This document shows, piece by piece, positions 10,390 through 20,097 of a DNA stretch of 64,000 bases. The notes beneath the pieces are model-generated. The model saw only the letters and a program-made list of their open reading frames with translations, searched no databases and was not told where the DNA came from. Where the stretch lies: the NCBI GenBank assembly GCA_001549895.1, contig AP014719.1:3658001-3722000 (forward strand). Reading direction: 5' to 3'. Source of the DNA: Arthrobacter sp. Hiyo8. GTDB taxonomy: Bacteria > Actinomycetota > Actinomycetes > Actinomycetales > Micrococcaceae. Within the stretch, counting starts at the first letter, position 1. Each line of letters starts with the position of its first letter. The position numbers were made by a program, and so were the translations under genes.

Positions 10390-10402
10390 TAGACTTAAGT
10401 CT
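10390..10402 (+). promoter_or_regulatory. Leaderless -10 element for truA, overlapping a 12-bp palindrome
   Basis: TAGACT at 10390-10395 lies exactly 7 nt before ATG 10403, the spacing expected when transcription starts at the A of the start codon. There is no Shine-Dalgarno sequence. The same bases form a perfect palindrome, AGACTTAAGTCT (10391-10402). Confidence 0.6.
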
Positions 10403-11291
10403 ATGAACGAACGAAAACCCGCTGCCCCCGTTTTGGGGGCGGCGGGTTTTTGCGTGTCCGGATGGATCTTTCGTACGACGGCGGCCCTTTCAACGGGTGG
10501 GCGCTCCAGCCCGGTCTCCGGACCGTGCAGGGATCGCTGGAGGAGGGGTTGGCGCTGATCGTCCGGCGCCCTGTCCGGGTCACCGTGGCGGGGCGGACCG
10601 ACGCCGGTGTCCACGCCCGGGGACAAGTGGCGCACATTGACCTGTCCGAGGCCGAGTGGGACGGGCTGCCGAGGGGACACGAGATCAACCCCGCTGCCGC
10701 GTTGTTGCGGAGGCTTCGCGGCGCCTTGAGCCGGGTCCTTCAGGATGAAACCGGCGCCATTGAAGTGCACGACGTCGGATTGGCGCCGGACGGTTTCGAC
10801 GCCCGCTTCTCAGCGTTGTGGCGTCGCTACAGCTACCGGATCGCCGATGGGCCGGAACGCTGGGATCCTGTCTTGCGCAGGCTCACCCTCTGGCACAAGG
10901 CGGAGTTGGACGAGGCCGCGATGAACGCGGGGGCCGCGACGCTGCTCGGGCTCCAGGATTTCCGCGCCTACTGCAAGCCCCGTGAGGGAGCCACCACTAT
11001 CCGCGAACTGCAGCGGCTAGAGTTCGTCCGCGGCAACGACGGCGTACTGCTCGCCAATGTCCAGGCCGACGCGTTTTGCCACAACATGGTGCGTGCGCTG
11101 GTGGGATCCGCATTGCGTGTGGGGAGGGCCTGGAAAGTCCGGAGTGGCTGCACGAGCGTTTGCTCGCGGGGGTCAGGGACGCCAAGTCCGTGCTTGCCGC
11201 GCCTCACCCCTTGGTGCTTGAGGAAGTGGCCTATCCCTCTGACGACGAACTGTTTGCACGGGCCGAGCTGACGCGGGCACGGCGGGAGTAG
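10403..11291 (+). CDS. truA: tRNA pseudouridine(38-40) synthase (frameshifted)
   Basis: Makes pseudouridine at positions 38-40 of the tRNA anticodon arm. The catalytic aspartate is in [13 protein letters not shown]. The central R-Y-S-Y-R-I and the C-terminal F-C-H-N-M-V-R motifs are present. A break near 11127 (GTGGGG) is fixed by one G. The open frame could start at TTG 10450, but adding one T to the TTTTT run joins it to ATG 10403 with a leaderless promoter, giving 296 aa. I prefer the ATG, with less certainty than the gene identity. The stop is TAG 11289-11291. Confidence 0.9.
10414..10451 (+). terminator. Terminator-like hairpin at the rplQ/truA junction
   Basis: AAAACCCGC and GCCCCC pair with GGGGGC and GCGGGTTTTT around a short GTTTT loop and end in a T-run, a textbook intrinsic terminator for rplQ. 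It lies inside the first 17 codons of truA if ATG 10403 is the true start. Confidence 0.75.
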
Positions 11292-11302
11292 GTTTGGGGC
11301 GT

Positions 11303-11378
11303 CCACGGTACCCGCGAGGGCCTGCCGTTGACCGGGGCTTGGACGTTGGACGGCCCCTCCCGGTTCTGGGTACCGTGG
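11303..11378. repeat. Inverted repeat between truA and the Flp pilin gene
   Basis: CCACGGTACCC (11303-11313) is matched by GGGTACCGTGG (11368-11378), 11 bp perfect with a 54-nt interval. A second pair, ACCCGCGA and TCGCGGGT, is nested in the same 170-nt gap, and CGGTTCTGGG occurs twice. The two flanking genes converge here, so a bidirectional terminator or folded RNA is possible. Confidence 0.55.
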
Positions 11379-11464
11379 AGGGGCCTGCGATGACCGCCCA
11401 CGGTTCTGGGTTCGCGGGTGGTCGGTCAATAGCGCCCCAGATGCGCCGGTCATGGGAGCCGTTC

Positions 11465-11665
11465 TTAGGGCAGGCCCAGAGCGGTCTTCACTCCATTGGC
11501 CAGTGCGCCGAAGTAGCCGTTCAGGGCTGTCCCGAACAGTCCTACTCCCGCAACGATGACCATCGCGAAGACGCCCACCAATATTGAGTATTCCGTAGCC
11601 GTTGCTCCCTGTTCTTCAGCCAAGATCCCTATTAGCTGCTTGATCCTTCTTTTCATATCGATCAC
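11465..11665 (-). CDS. flp: Flp/Fap-type pilin, copy 1
   Basis: Small 66-aa type IVb pilin. The short charged leader ends in E-E-Q-G and is followed by A-T-A-T-E-Y-S, so Glu is at +5 and Tyr at +6 after the expected prepilin peptidase cut at Gly. A single hydrophobic helix (ILVGVFAMVIVAGVGLF) follows. The GTG start at 11665 is chosen because AAGGAA lies 6 nt upstream; an in-frame ATG is at 11656. It is the distal gene of the minus-strand tad operon. Confidence 0.9.
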   Translation of the reverse strand: MIDMKRRIKQLIGILAEEQGATATEYSILVGVFAMVIVAGVGLFGTALNGYFGALANGVKTALGLP

Positions 11666-11685
11666 CGTCAGTTCCTTAGTGCACG

Positions 11686-12560
11686 CTAGGAGAATGCAGC
11701 GATGATTTTCATGACCGCTGGACCCAGAAGGATGATGAACAGGGTGGGAAGATGCAGAAGATCAAGGGGAAGAGAATCTTCACCGGGATCTTCATGGCAT
11801 GTTCTTCTGCCCGCTGACGGCGCTTGGTCCGCATTTCCTGAGCCTGGGCCTTGAGGACTTTGGCAATGGCAATGCCGTAGGCATCGGCTTGGACAACCGC
11901 CCTGATGAAGCTACGAACGTCGGGAACATCGACGCGCTGGGACATATCGAGATAGGCGTCCTTGCGGCTGCGCCCCACTTGAATATCCTGAAGTGTCCGG
12001 ATGAACTCGTCCGCCAGCGGTCCTTTGCCGTTTTCCGCAGCTCGGGCCATGGCAGCTTCAAAACCTAGACCTGCCTGGACAGAGATAAGCATCTGGTCGA
12101 GTGAGTTTGGCAACTCCAAACGAATTGCCTCGCGCCGTTTCTGCGCATTCGAACGAATGAGGAGATCCGGTACGAAATAAGCGATTGCCGTGACGGCAAA
12201 GGCAAGAAGAAGTTTCCCGGCCGATGGATCGCTGAGGAACAGCAGCACTCCGAAGACGCCACCACCGAGTGCCAGCAGTGGTTTGACCATCAAGATCCTG
12301 CCCAAAGGCCAATCCTTGGGACGACCAGCCCCCGCCAGTTGCTTGTCGAGCCAGACCACGTAGCCGTCGGGCGCAAGTTGCCGTGTTATGGCCGTCAATC
12401 GATCCTGAACATTCCCGGACTGTGGGGTGGAAGCCGTGCGGACACCCAGATTAGTACGAATGTTGCGTATTCCTATCCTGTCGCCAGTGAAAGCGAGCCA
12501 GACCATCCAAGACACAGGGGCCACGATGGCCAACATGGCTGCATATGCGAAGAATTGCAT
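11686..12560 (-). CDS. tadC: Tad pilus inner-membrane platform protein TadC (one frameshift)
   Basis: Type II/IV secretion F-domain protein, partner of TadB in the membrane platform. Hydrophobic segments lie at the N-terminus, in the middle and at the end, with the F-domain core L-E-L-P-N-S-L-D-Q-M-L-I-S-V-Q-A-G-L-G-F. Near the C-terminus the frame breaks at ATCTTCCCACC. One added C gives F-P-T-L-F-I-I-L-L-G-P-A-V and a stop at 11686 (291 aa), the ending normal for TadC. Confidence 0.88.
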
Positions 12561-12572
12561 GGTGGATCCCTC

Positions 12573-13525
12573 CTAATACTTCGGCTTGATCAGGCGGCTC
12601 AGCCAGAACGCGCCAAGGCTGAGCATGACGACCGCCACTGCAAGCATGATGTAGCCAGGCACCGTGGAAGTGAACGTATGGGCATAGCTCGGATTGATGA
12701 ACAGGAGCGCAATGAACATGACTACTGGCAGCGCCAGCAATACCAGCGCGGACATTCGCCCTTCGGCGCTCAACGCCTTGACCTGGCGACGGATTTGGTT
12801 GCGGTCGCGGATTGTTTCTCCAACGTGGTCCAGGACTTCCGCCAAGTCTCCGCCGACTTCTCGGTGGATCTCGATCGCCTGTGCTATCCAGCCGAAGTCC
12901 TCGCTCTTCGTCCTTATGGCGACATCGCTGAGGGACTCGCCGAGATCGCGTCCGATCCGAGTTTCGTTGACGATCCTGCTCATCTCCTCGGCCATAGGCG
13001 CTTCGCTCTCTTGGGCAGTGGCATCGACTGCCCTTAGGAGGCTATGCCCGGCCCGCATCCCTCCACTCAACATCTGGAGGGCATCAGGTACTTGCTCGTC
13101 GAATTTCGACGCACGCCGGGCTGTAAGGACGCTCAGGAACGCCATCAGGGAAACCACAGCGATCAGGCACATCAGGATCGTGAAGATGAGGCCGCCGAGC
13201 AGGAATCCGATTGCGCCGGCGAAAGCTACTACGATTCCAGCAATCAATACGTAGTCGGCTGGTTGTTTCTTTAAGCCTGCGGCATCCAGTTTCGCCCGCG
13301 AAAGATATCCACCAGAGCCCGATTGAATGCGTATCTGAATGGCATCTCTTGCGTTGTCGGTGAGTCGGGTCAGGGCGGACGTGTGGATCGGAGCGCCGGG
13401 TCGGCGCCTTTCGGCATCGAGGGTTCTCTTTGACTTGAGCACCACCAAAACGAGCAGAAGTAGAGCAACATAGACCAAGCCCAAGCCGCAGCCAGGAAAA
13501 CGGGTTGGATTCCCGCGTCGCTCAT
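12573..13525 (-). CDS. tadB: Tad pilus inner-membrane platform protein TadB (one frameshift)
   Basis: Paralogue of TadC with the same F-domain ([18 protein letters not shown]) and paired membrane helices before and after it. The start is ATG 13525, which overlaps the tadA stop (ATGA). A one-base loss near 13485 (GCGGCTTGGG) separates this start from the rest. Adding one G gives 317 aa with a continuous N-terminal helix. Without repair the frame begins at an internal TTG. Confidence 0.87.
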
Positions 13526-15001
13526 CGCAGGCCTCCCATCATGGGTGCTCCGAAAACTGCCGGAGAGATGGGGATCCCCAGTTCCGCGAAACGATCGGTG
13601 AAGCGGGGCCGGACTCCCGTCGGGATCGGCTTGCCGAGGAAGCGACCATTGGCATCGACACCGGCTGAGTAGTCGAACACGAACGCGTCTTGGAGAGTCA
13701 CGATGTCGCCTTCCATCCCCTGAACCTCGGTGATGTGCGTAACCCTGCGTGTTCCGTCGCGCAGGCGGCTAATGTGCACAATTAGGTTCACGGCTGAAGC
13801 CACTTGTTCACGGATGGCCCTCAGCGGAAGGTCCATTCCGGCCATGAGCACCAGAGTCTCGAGGCGGGCAACGGCGTCTCTGGGCGAGTTTGCGTGGACC
13901 GTGGAGATGGAGCCGTCGTGGCCCGTGTTCATGGCTTGAAGCATGTCGAGCGACTCTCCTCCACGAACTTCGCCCACAACGATGCGGTCAGGACGCATAC
14001 GAAGGGAGTTGCGTACAAGATCCCGAATGGTTACCTCGCCGCGTCCCTCAATATTGGCTGGCCTGCTTTCAAGGCGCACCACATGCTCTTGTTGGAGTTG
14101 TAGTTCGACCGCATCCTCAATGGTGACGATCCGGTCCTCTACAGGGATGAACGACGAGAGGACGTTCAACAGGGTCGTTTTCCCAGTGCCGGTTCCGCCG
14201 GACACGATGATGTTCATCCGAGCCAAGACACAAGCCCGCAGCAGCTCTGCCATTTCGGGGGACAGGCTGCCAAACTCGATGAGTTTGTTCACAGTGAGTG
14301 CTTCGCGACCAAATTTCCGGATGGTCAGCGACGGCCCATTGACAGCAAGTGGCGGAATGATGGCATTCACGCGGGAGCCGTCGGGAGCCTCGCATCGACC
14401 AGCGGAGACGACTCGTCGATTCGCCGTCCGACCCTAGAGACGATGCGTTCAATGATCCGCCGCAGGCCTCGTCCGAGGAGAATTTGGCCTCGGTCTTGTA
14501 CAGTCGACCATACCGTTCGACGTAAATGCTGTCGTAGCGGTTCACCATGACTTCCGTAATTTCCGGATCGTCCAGGAACCGCTGAATGGCGCCATGGCCG
14601 AGAACATCGTCGATGATCTCCGCAGTGAGGCGCTGCCGTTCTGCGGACGTCAGAGGCACCTGCTCTTCGTCTACAACAACCTTCAGCTCGTCGCGCACAT
14701 ATTGGTGCAATTCAGTCTCGTCCAGCGACGAGTCGGAGAGCCTGGAGCCGAGTCGTTCAAACAAAGCCTTGCTTGCCCGCTCCTTAAGGTCGCCGAGTGC
14801 TTCACTGGCCAGAATCGTCGACGGCATGTTTTCGTCGGCGTTAGCCAGGGTGTTCGAGGACTCCGCTGCCTTCGTTTCTTGGATGCGGCCGAGCGTGGTT
14901 GCTCTTGGCGCAGCCATATCTGAGGGAACTGCCCCAGCGTTTTGTGCTGCCCCGGCACCGGCGTCGTATCGACGACTTTCGAGTCTGCGTGAGAGGTTCA
15001 C
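13522..15001 (-). CDS. tadA: Tad pilus assembly ATPase TadA/CpaF (two frameshifts)
   Basis: Cytoplasmic secretion ATPase powering Flp pilus extension. Walker A is G-G-T-G-T-G-K-T-T. The Asp box (D-R-I-V-T-I-E-D), Walker B region ([16 protein letters not shown]) and His box ([13 protein letters not shown]) are all present. The GTG start at 15001 overlaps the cpaE stop (GTGA). Two one-base losses near 14466 and 14390 split the protein. Adding a C at each gives 493 aa. Confidence 0.92.
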
Positions 15002-16201
15002 CGGACAACCGCCCTTCTGTGCATCTGCTTGTGTTCTCGCTCGTCCCAATTGGGCTTAAACCGGTTCACCAGCAGCCGTAGGCCCTTGGTGGCGGCATCT
15101 CGCGTGCTGTCCTGTAGCAGCGGGACGCCTTTGTTCGTGGAGAAAGGAAGGGTCCGTGATCGTGGAATTGCAACATCCACCGGAACACCAATGGTTGCTT
15201 CGACGTCCTTGAGGACCAAACCGCTCTTGGGATCGGCCATGTTGAGGACGACGTGACGGTACTGAGGAAGCAGTTGCAATTCGTCGAGAATACTGAGTCC
15301 GGTACGCAATCCGCGGATACTCGGAATGTCCATTCCGCACACCCACACCGCGTCCGTGGCACTTTCAAGTGCGGCGAGCACATGCTCACCGAGCCCAGGG
15401 GCTGTGTCTATGACGACGTATTGGAATTCGTGCCGCAACTGTTCCAACAACCTGCTGACATGTTGGGCTGTAATGCGATCCATTTCGACAGGATTGCGGG
15501 GGGCACACAGCGCATAGATGCTGGCCGGATGAACGCTCAAGTAAGTCTTGAGCACCATGGAATCCTGGCTGGCTGGTCCAAGCACTGCGTCCGTAATGGT
15601 GTGTTCGGGGTTCAACAGGAGGCCGCTGGCCACATCGCCGAACTGTAGATCCAGGTCGACGATCACCACGCCCATGGGCGCCAGGGCCCCTAGTCCGACT
15701 GCTAGGTTTGTAGCCACTGTTGTCTTACCAACCCCGCCCTTGGGCGACATGACCGCAATGATGCGACCGCCCGAAGCCTGGGACGGGGTCTCGATGGCGT
15801 TAGGGGCGAGGCCCCGTCGCCTGCCGGCGGCTGCAAGGCTTGCCCGCTCCACCATAACGCGGATGGTGTCCGAGTCCGCTGCGGGTGAGAGCAGGTCTCG
15901 CACTCCGGCGCGCATTGCCGCGAGGACCAATGACTCGTTCTGTTCGGCAGCCAGCACCACACTGATTTCCGGAAACTGGAGATCCAGCAAGGAAGCGTGC
16001 TTGAGCGAGTCATTGATCTCCAACCCCGGGCCCAAAATCAGCACTTCAGGCGGTTCTCCGAGGAGCTGGTCCAAGATCTCCCGTGGCCCGCCGGCAAGTA
16101 GTCGGCCTGGAACCACTGGAGGCTTCCGCTCATTCCAGCAGTTGCCGAGCGGACCCGCCGTTCGAAATCAGGTTCCGGGTGATGAGAACGAAGCGGCTCA
16201 T
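14998..16201 (-). CDS. cpaE: Pilus-localising AAA/MinD-like ATPase CpaE/TadZ (two frameshifts)
   Basis: Has an N-terminal receiver-like region and a C-terminal ParA/MinD ATPase domain with the deviant Walker A K-G-G-V-G-K-T-T near residue 153. It places the pilus machine in the cell. The start ATG 16201 overlaps the upstream stop (ATGA). Two one-base losses near 16178 and 16083 displace the first 40 residues. Repair gives 401 aa beginning MSRFVLITRNPDFERR. Confidence 0.88.
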
Positions 16202-16965
16202 TTGAATACACTTCCCCGGTCAATGACTCCCGTTGCGCCTGCAGCGGCACCGGAAGGCTCTTTGCTGAGATAAATGGTGCCGAACTCAACGGCGTACACG
16301 ATCTTTTGGACGTCGACGGCAGAGCGCGCCACCGTGACAAGGTAGCCACTCCCCGAGCCCGCGGTCTTGTTGGGGTTCAGGGAACCGCTGCTTGGCTGAG
16401 CGGTGGAACTGGAGTTGTCTGCAATCGTTCCATTGGCGTCCTGCACAGCGGTGACCAGGACTTTGTGGAATGTAAAGTTTGTCTGGTCAGGGGAGCTGGA
16501 TTTGTCATCCGCTTTGAATGACAGCATTACGCCGACGGTGTCACCGGCCTTTACTGTCCCGCCGACAACGCGTTCGATCGGCAGCTTGAGCGTGACCTCT
16601 TGAAGTCCAGTAGGAACTTCAACCCGGCCCGGACCGGCCAAGCTGGTTGGATCGACCATCCGGGTCGCAAGCAATTGCTCACCAGGCATGAAGTCAATCG
16701 AAGAAACCTTGGAGCCGAGTTCCCCAAGATTCGTGACGCTGTCGGCCGCAATGGCTGACTTTGGCACGGACTTTTTCACGACAGAATCCCCGAAACCGGC
16801 CGTCGGCGTGCCAGCGGGGATTTCCTTTTGGATGACGTAGACGTCTTCCGTTTCCGTATTTGCCAGAGCGCGCTTGTCGGCGCCCTGGACGTAGAACACG
16901 AGCATCACTGTTCCAATGATGGCTACGACAAGCGCAGCGATGCCTCCCAGTAGGCGTGTTTTCAC
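16198..16965 (-). CDS. cpaB: Flp pilus assembly protein CpaB/RcpC
   Basis: Intact 255-aa protein with one N-terminal membrane helix followed by an SAF-like domain (V-Y-V-I-Q-K-E-I-P-A-G-T) and a CpaB/RcpC domain. It has an outward-facing role in Flp pilus assembly. GTG 16965 is chosen because GGAAGGAAG sits just upstream. An in-frame upstream extension lacks such a site and would overlap tadG more. A Ser/Thr/Gly-rich linker lies around residues 185-205. Confidence 0.85.
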   Translation of the reverse strand: MKTRLLGGIAALVVAIIGTVMLVFYVQGADKRALANTETEDVYVIQKEIPAGTPTAGFGDSVVKKSVPKSAIAADSVTNLGELGSKVSSIDFMPGEQLLATRMVDPTSLAGPGRVEVPTGLQEVTLKLPIERVVGGTVKAGDTVGVMLSFKADDKSSSPDQTNFTFHKVLVTAVQDANGTIADNSSSTAQPSSGSLNPNKTAGSGSGYLVTVARSAVDVQKIVYAVEFGTIYLSKEPSGAAAGATGVIDRGSVFK

Positions 16966-17004
16966 TTTTCTTCCTTCCCAGATGCGCTCGTCCAAGAGCG
17001 CGAT

Positions 17005-17977
17005 TTATTGGATGAGTTGCGGCGGAAGGTTGGCCCCGCCTTGCGTGTATCCCCTCCCTGGTACACAGAGGGGTCAGCAATCCAGCTGACAAAGTACCCG
17101 CGGACACCGTTGTTGCTTCCTCCGAGGCCTGTTTGATCGCCGCCGGTCATACCGGGGAAGTTGTACCCGGTCAGATAGAAAGCCGCATATCCCTTGATGT
17201 AGTACTTACCTCCAGCGCCGCTTGCCGAAGCTTCTGTGAAAACGGGGAAGGCAACCACCGTGTTTAGATAGCCGGCAATGAGGGACTTGCACTCTTTTGG
17301 CATGCTCAACCCCGTCTTGCTCTGCGCGTAGGGATCCACTACTCCGCTTGTTGACGGATCATCTGGATAAACCTGCGCGGCGCACTGGCCGGGCACGGGC
17401 GTTAGCCATTCGAATCCGCCAGGGATGACCTGGCCGGACGGGCTGTCACTCACGCAGGTGGTTGATCCGTGGGTAAGAATCGTCTGTGTGGCCCATTGAT
17501 GTCGAATTGGCATGGAGCGAAGGCCAGCGGCAGGATCGCGGGGCCGGATCCAGGGCCGCCCCACGTCGCGGTGGCTTGGGCGCCGACCGTCACCGGGCCG
17601 GTGTTGAGCGCGTTGGCAAACATCTTGCTCAGGTATCCGGCTCCGGTTGTGCCGTCCTTGGTAGATGTTGTGACAGTTACCTTGCCTGGCACGCTCAGAT
17701 CCACTGACTTCACGGTGCTGGCGCCATCATTTGCGTTGGAGTTTGCGAGGGGGCCAGCCAGCGACGTATTGCAGGAACCTTTGGCGCAGCTGCTCGCGAC
17801 GGCGAGTGCTCCGGCGTCGGCCCCGTTCTGCAGTTGGGCCCGCTCCGCATAAATCTGACCGACGTCAACCGCCACGGCGCCAACCCCGATGAGGGTGAGC
17901 ATCATGAGCGCGACCATGACGCCCGCAGCCCCGCGCTCTCTGTCATGAGGGTCCCGACGTCGGATCAGCCGTTGCAT
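17005..17977 (-). CDS. TadG-like pilus-associated protein (two frameshifts)
   Basis: The N-terminus R-G-A-A-G-V-M-V-A-L-M-M-L-T-L-I-G-V-G-A-V-A-V-D is the Tad-like domain (TadE/G type), followed by the conserved A-E-R-A-Q-L-Q-N-G-A-D-A-G-A-L-A-V-A. The rest is a secreted domain with few landmarks. Breaks near 17500 (ATGGGCCAC) and near 17055 (GGGAGGGG) are each fixed by one G. The end is then P-P-Q-L-I-Q and TAA at 17005, 324 aa in all. Its start overlaps the tadE end. Confidence 0.82.
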
Positions 17978-18359
17978 TGCATTGCTCCCTTGCCTGTGAC
18001 GGTGAGACTGGAGCCGAAGAATCCGGTGAGAGACTGTCCGCTGTAGGTAGTGGTCACCGTGATTGTTGGGGGGGACTGCCTGCCGCGCAGGCGCCAGAAT
18101 AGCTAAAACTCAGCTTGGAGGTGTCGAGCGATGGTGCTCCGGCCTTGCCAGCCGCAGTCGCCTTGCTTGTGTCGTTGGTGATTGCCATGCTCCGCGCGGC
18201 TTCACGGGAAGCCTGAGTCACTGAAACCTGGATGTTGTAGGCGTTTGAAAACTCGACAACAGCGATGATCAGGGACACGAGGATCGGGGCGACGAGGGCG
18301 AATTCGACGGCAACTGCGCCCCGCTCATGGTTCTTGGAAGACTTGATCCTGCGTTTCAA
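17965..18359 (-). CDS. tadE: TadE-like pseudopilin (one frameshift)
   Basis: TadE family minor pilin. H-E-R-G-A-V-A-V-E-F-A-L-V-A-P-I-L carries the pseudopilin cut site and the Glu at +5, then Q-A-S-R-E-A-A-R. The frame breaks in a run of seven C (minus strand, near 18070). An eighth C restores a normal tail ending at TGA 17965 (131 aa). The start is taken as TTG 18359 after GGGGGATCC. This start is uncertain. Confidence 0.78.
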
Positions 18360-18407
18360 AGGATCCCCCTGGGTAGATGCTGCGGATGTTTGCAGCGAGA
18401 AAACGGT

Positions 18408-18441
18408 GCGTTGTGCCGCGCCCGTAGACGCGGCACAACGC
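18408..18441 (-). terminator. Hairpin terminator between flp copy 2 and tadE
   Basis: GCGTTGTGCCGCG (18408-18420) and CGCGGCACAACGC (18429-18441) form a perfect 13-bp stem with an 8-nt loop. On the minus strand it is followed by ACCGTTTTCTC. It lies just downstream of the second pilin gene and would reduce read-through from the pilin genes into the assembly genes. Confidence 0.75.
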
Positions 18442-18451
18442 TTGTGCCTGG

Positions 18452-18666
18452 TTACCAGGTACCGACCGTGGTGCTGAGGGTGTTGAAGAAGCCATTCAGT
18501 GCTCCCCCGAACAGACCCACACCTGCCACGATGACGAGGGCGATGAGGCCACGAGGAGCGAGTATTCCGTCGCGGTGGCACCTCTTTCGGCTCCGAGCCA
18601 AACAACGGTCTTATTAAGAAAGCGAACCGCCCATTTCGCCTTAAGGATGCCGCGTTTCGCACTCAT
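18452..18666 (-). CDS. flp: Flp-type pilin, copy 2 (one frameshift)
   Basis: Second type IVb pilin, 71 aa after repair. The leader ends G-A-E-R-G, then A-T-A-T-E-Y-S-L-L-V-G-L with Glu at +5. The frame breaks at CTCGTGGCCTC. One added G gives the usual L-V-G-L-I-A-L-V-I-V-A-G-V-G-L-F-G and the end N-G-F-F-N-T-L-S-T-T-V-G-T-W. ATG 18666 to TAA 18452. A strong terminator follows. Confidence 0.85.
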
Positions 18667-18678
18667 GCCGTGGTCGCC

Positions 18679-18879
18679 TTACCACTTCGCGACTGTGGTG
18701 GAGAGAGTAGTGAACCAGGTGTTCAGCGCTCCGCCGAACAGGCCGACGCCGCCAACGATGACGAGGGCAATAAGACCCACGAGCAGTGAATACTCGGTTG
18801 CCGTTGCGCCCTTTTCAGAGGTCAGTTTGTCTTTGATGCCGGCGATGAATGCGAGGGTGGAAATCATGAAAGTTGACAT
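18679..18879 (-). CDS. flp: Flp-type pilin, copy 3
   Basis: Intact 66-aa pilin. The leader MSTFMISTLAFIAG...SEKG precedes A-T-A-T-E-Y-S-L-L-V-G-L-I-A-L, with Glu at +5, and the end is T-T-L-S-T-T-V-A-K-W. ATG 18879 is chosen because GGGAAAGG lies about 9 nt upstream. A longer in-frame extension has no such site. It is nearly identical to copy 2 in the helix and the tail, so the two arose by local duplication. Being first in the minus-strand order, it may be the major subunit. Confidence 0.9.
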   Translation of the reverse strand: MSTFMISTLAFIAGIKDKLTSEKGATATEYSLLVGLIALVIVGGVGLFGGALNTWFTTLSTTVAKW

Positions 18880-19148
18880 TGGAAAAACCTTTCCCAGATA
18901 AGTGAATTTGTCTACGAATTCCAGTTGCCTACATATCCCGTTTGGCGTTTGGATTTCGATAGGACAAGAATTGCCCCTGGGAGGGTTAACAAACAATGCG
19001 TAGTGGTACTCGTCTTTCCGACAGCGGATGGCGCTGACTACTCGAAGCGCGATTCACGGGTACTCGGTTTACCTGCCTAAGTACTACCTAGGCGCTCGCG
19101 CAGATGGGGCTCTTGTGAACCGAGGGAACTGGGAAGGACGTCAGGACC

Positions 19149-19802
19149 TCACGCAACGAGAAGGGCCACTCCAATTGCCGCGGCGAACATGGCAGGTCCG
19201 TGTGCCACCTCAGATGGCTTGGTTCCGCGCTTCAGGCGCAACATCAGCACCGTCACCACCCCGCCCACCACGAAGCCCAGCAGTCCCCCGTAGAACACGT
19301 GGGTCCAGCCCAAGTAGCCCAAGTACATTCCGAGTGGTGCCGAGAGCTTCACGTCGCCCATTCCGAGGCCTCCCGGAGAAATTAGTCCAAGAATTAAGTA
19401 CCCCAGGAACAAGATGACGCCGCCGGCAGCCGCTCGCAGCAGCCCCGGCCAGTCCGGAACAAGCACAGCCGACATAGTTAACAGACCAAGCCCGGACGCA
19501 AGCAGCACCAGGACCAGCGGGTTTGGGAGCAAATGGTGCGCGATATCAACGCGTGACAGCTGCACGGCGAGCACTGACAGGAGGAGATAGGCGGGGAGTG
19601 CCGGAGACAAGCCGAACCGCAGCGTCATGAGGGCAAACAACACCGCGGTGGCAACCGCCGTCGTGAACCTTATGGCGGGGGAAGGGAGCCCGCCAAGCCG
19701 CGGCATGGACCAAGTGATCAGAAGCTCTGCCAGAGGGCTCGTGAGCAGCCCCAGGAGCCCGAAGGCGGCCACAAGCAAGGGCTGGGCGGCAGTTGCTGTC
19801 AT
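19149..19802 (-). CDS. tadV: Prepilin peptidase, A24 family (TadV/CpaA-like)
   Basis: Intact 217-aa integral membrane aspartyl protease that trims Flp and TadE-type prepilins. The two catalytic aspartates are visible: one in L-S-R-V-D-I-A-H-H-L-L-P near residue 84 and one in the G-M-G-D-V-K motif near residue 149. About seven hydrophobic segments are present. It is separated from the pilin genes by about 270 nt and is likely transcribed on its own. Confidence 0.9.
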   Translation of the reverse strand: MTATAAQPLLVAAFGLLGLLTSPLAELLITWSMPRLGGLPSPAIRFTTAVATAVLFALMTLRFGLSPALPAYLLLSVLAVQLSRVDIAHHLLPNPLVLVLLASGLGLLTMSAVLVPDWPGLLRAAAGGVILFLGYLILGLISPGGLGMGDVKLSAPLGMYLGYLGWTHVFYGGLLGFVVGGVVTVLMLRLKRGTKPSEVAHGPAMFAAAIGVALLVA

Positions 19803-20040
19803 CGCATCTCCTAGGAGCTCAGGAAGGGTCTTAGTTGTTCACGCTCGTTGCCAGCCTATTTTGACCCTGAAGCTCCTTGCCGCTATTGTTGATAGTCGTT
19901 GTGCGTGTCCTTTCTCGATGACACATGCCCGCTTGGGGATCCAGTTGCAGGATCGTTAACTCGACAGGCATATCGGGACTTCGGGATGACTGGTACATAG
20001 AGCCCTCACCTCTGCTCCGGTAACGCATACCTAGTAGGCA

Positions 20041-20055
20041 CACGCTTCAAGCGTG
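20041..20055. repeat. Short perfect inverted repeat in the rplM leader
   Basis: CACGCTT and AAGCGTG flank a single C at 20041-20055, 43 nt upstream of the rplM start. It could be a protein or RNA regulatory site of the rplM-rpsI transcript. No other evidence. The rest of the gap 19803-20097 shows nothing recognised. Confidence 0.3.
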
Positions 20056-20097
20056 CCGCCTAAAACATGAACGCCAGAACAAGAACGAGGCAAAACC

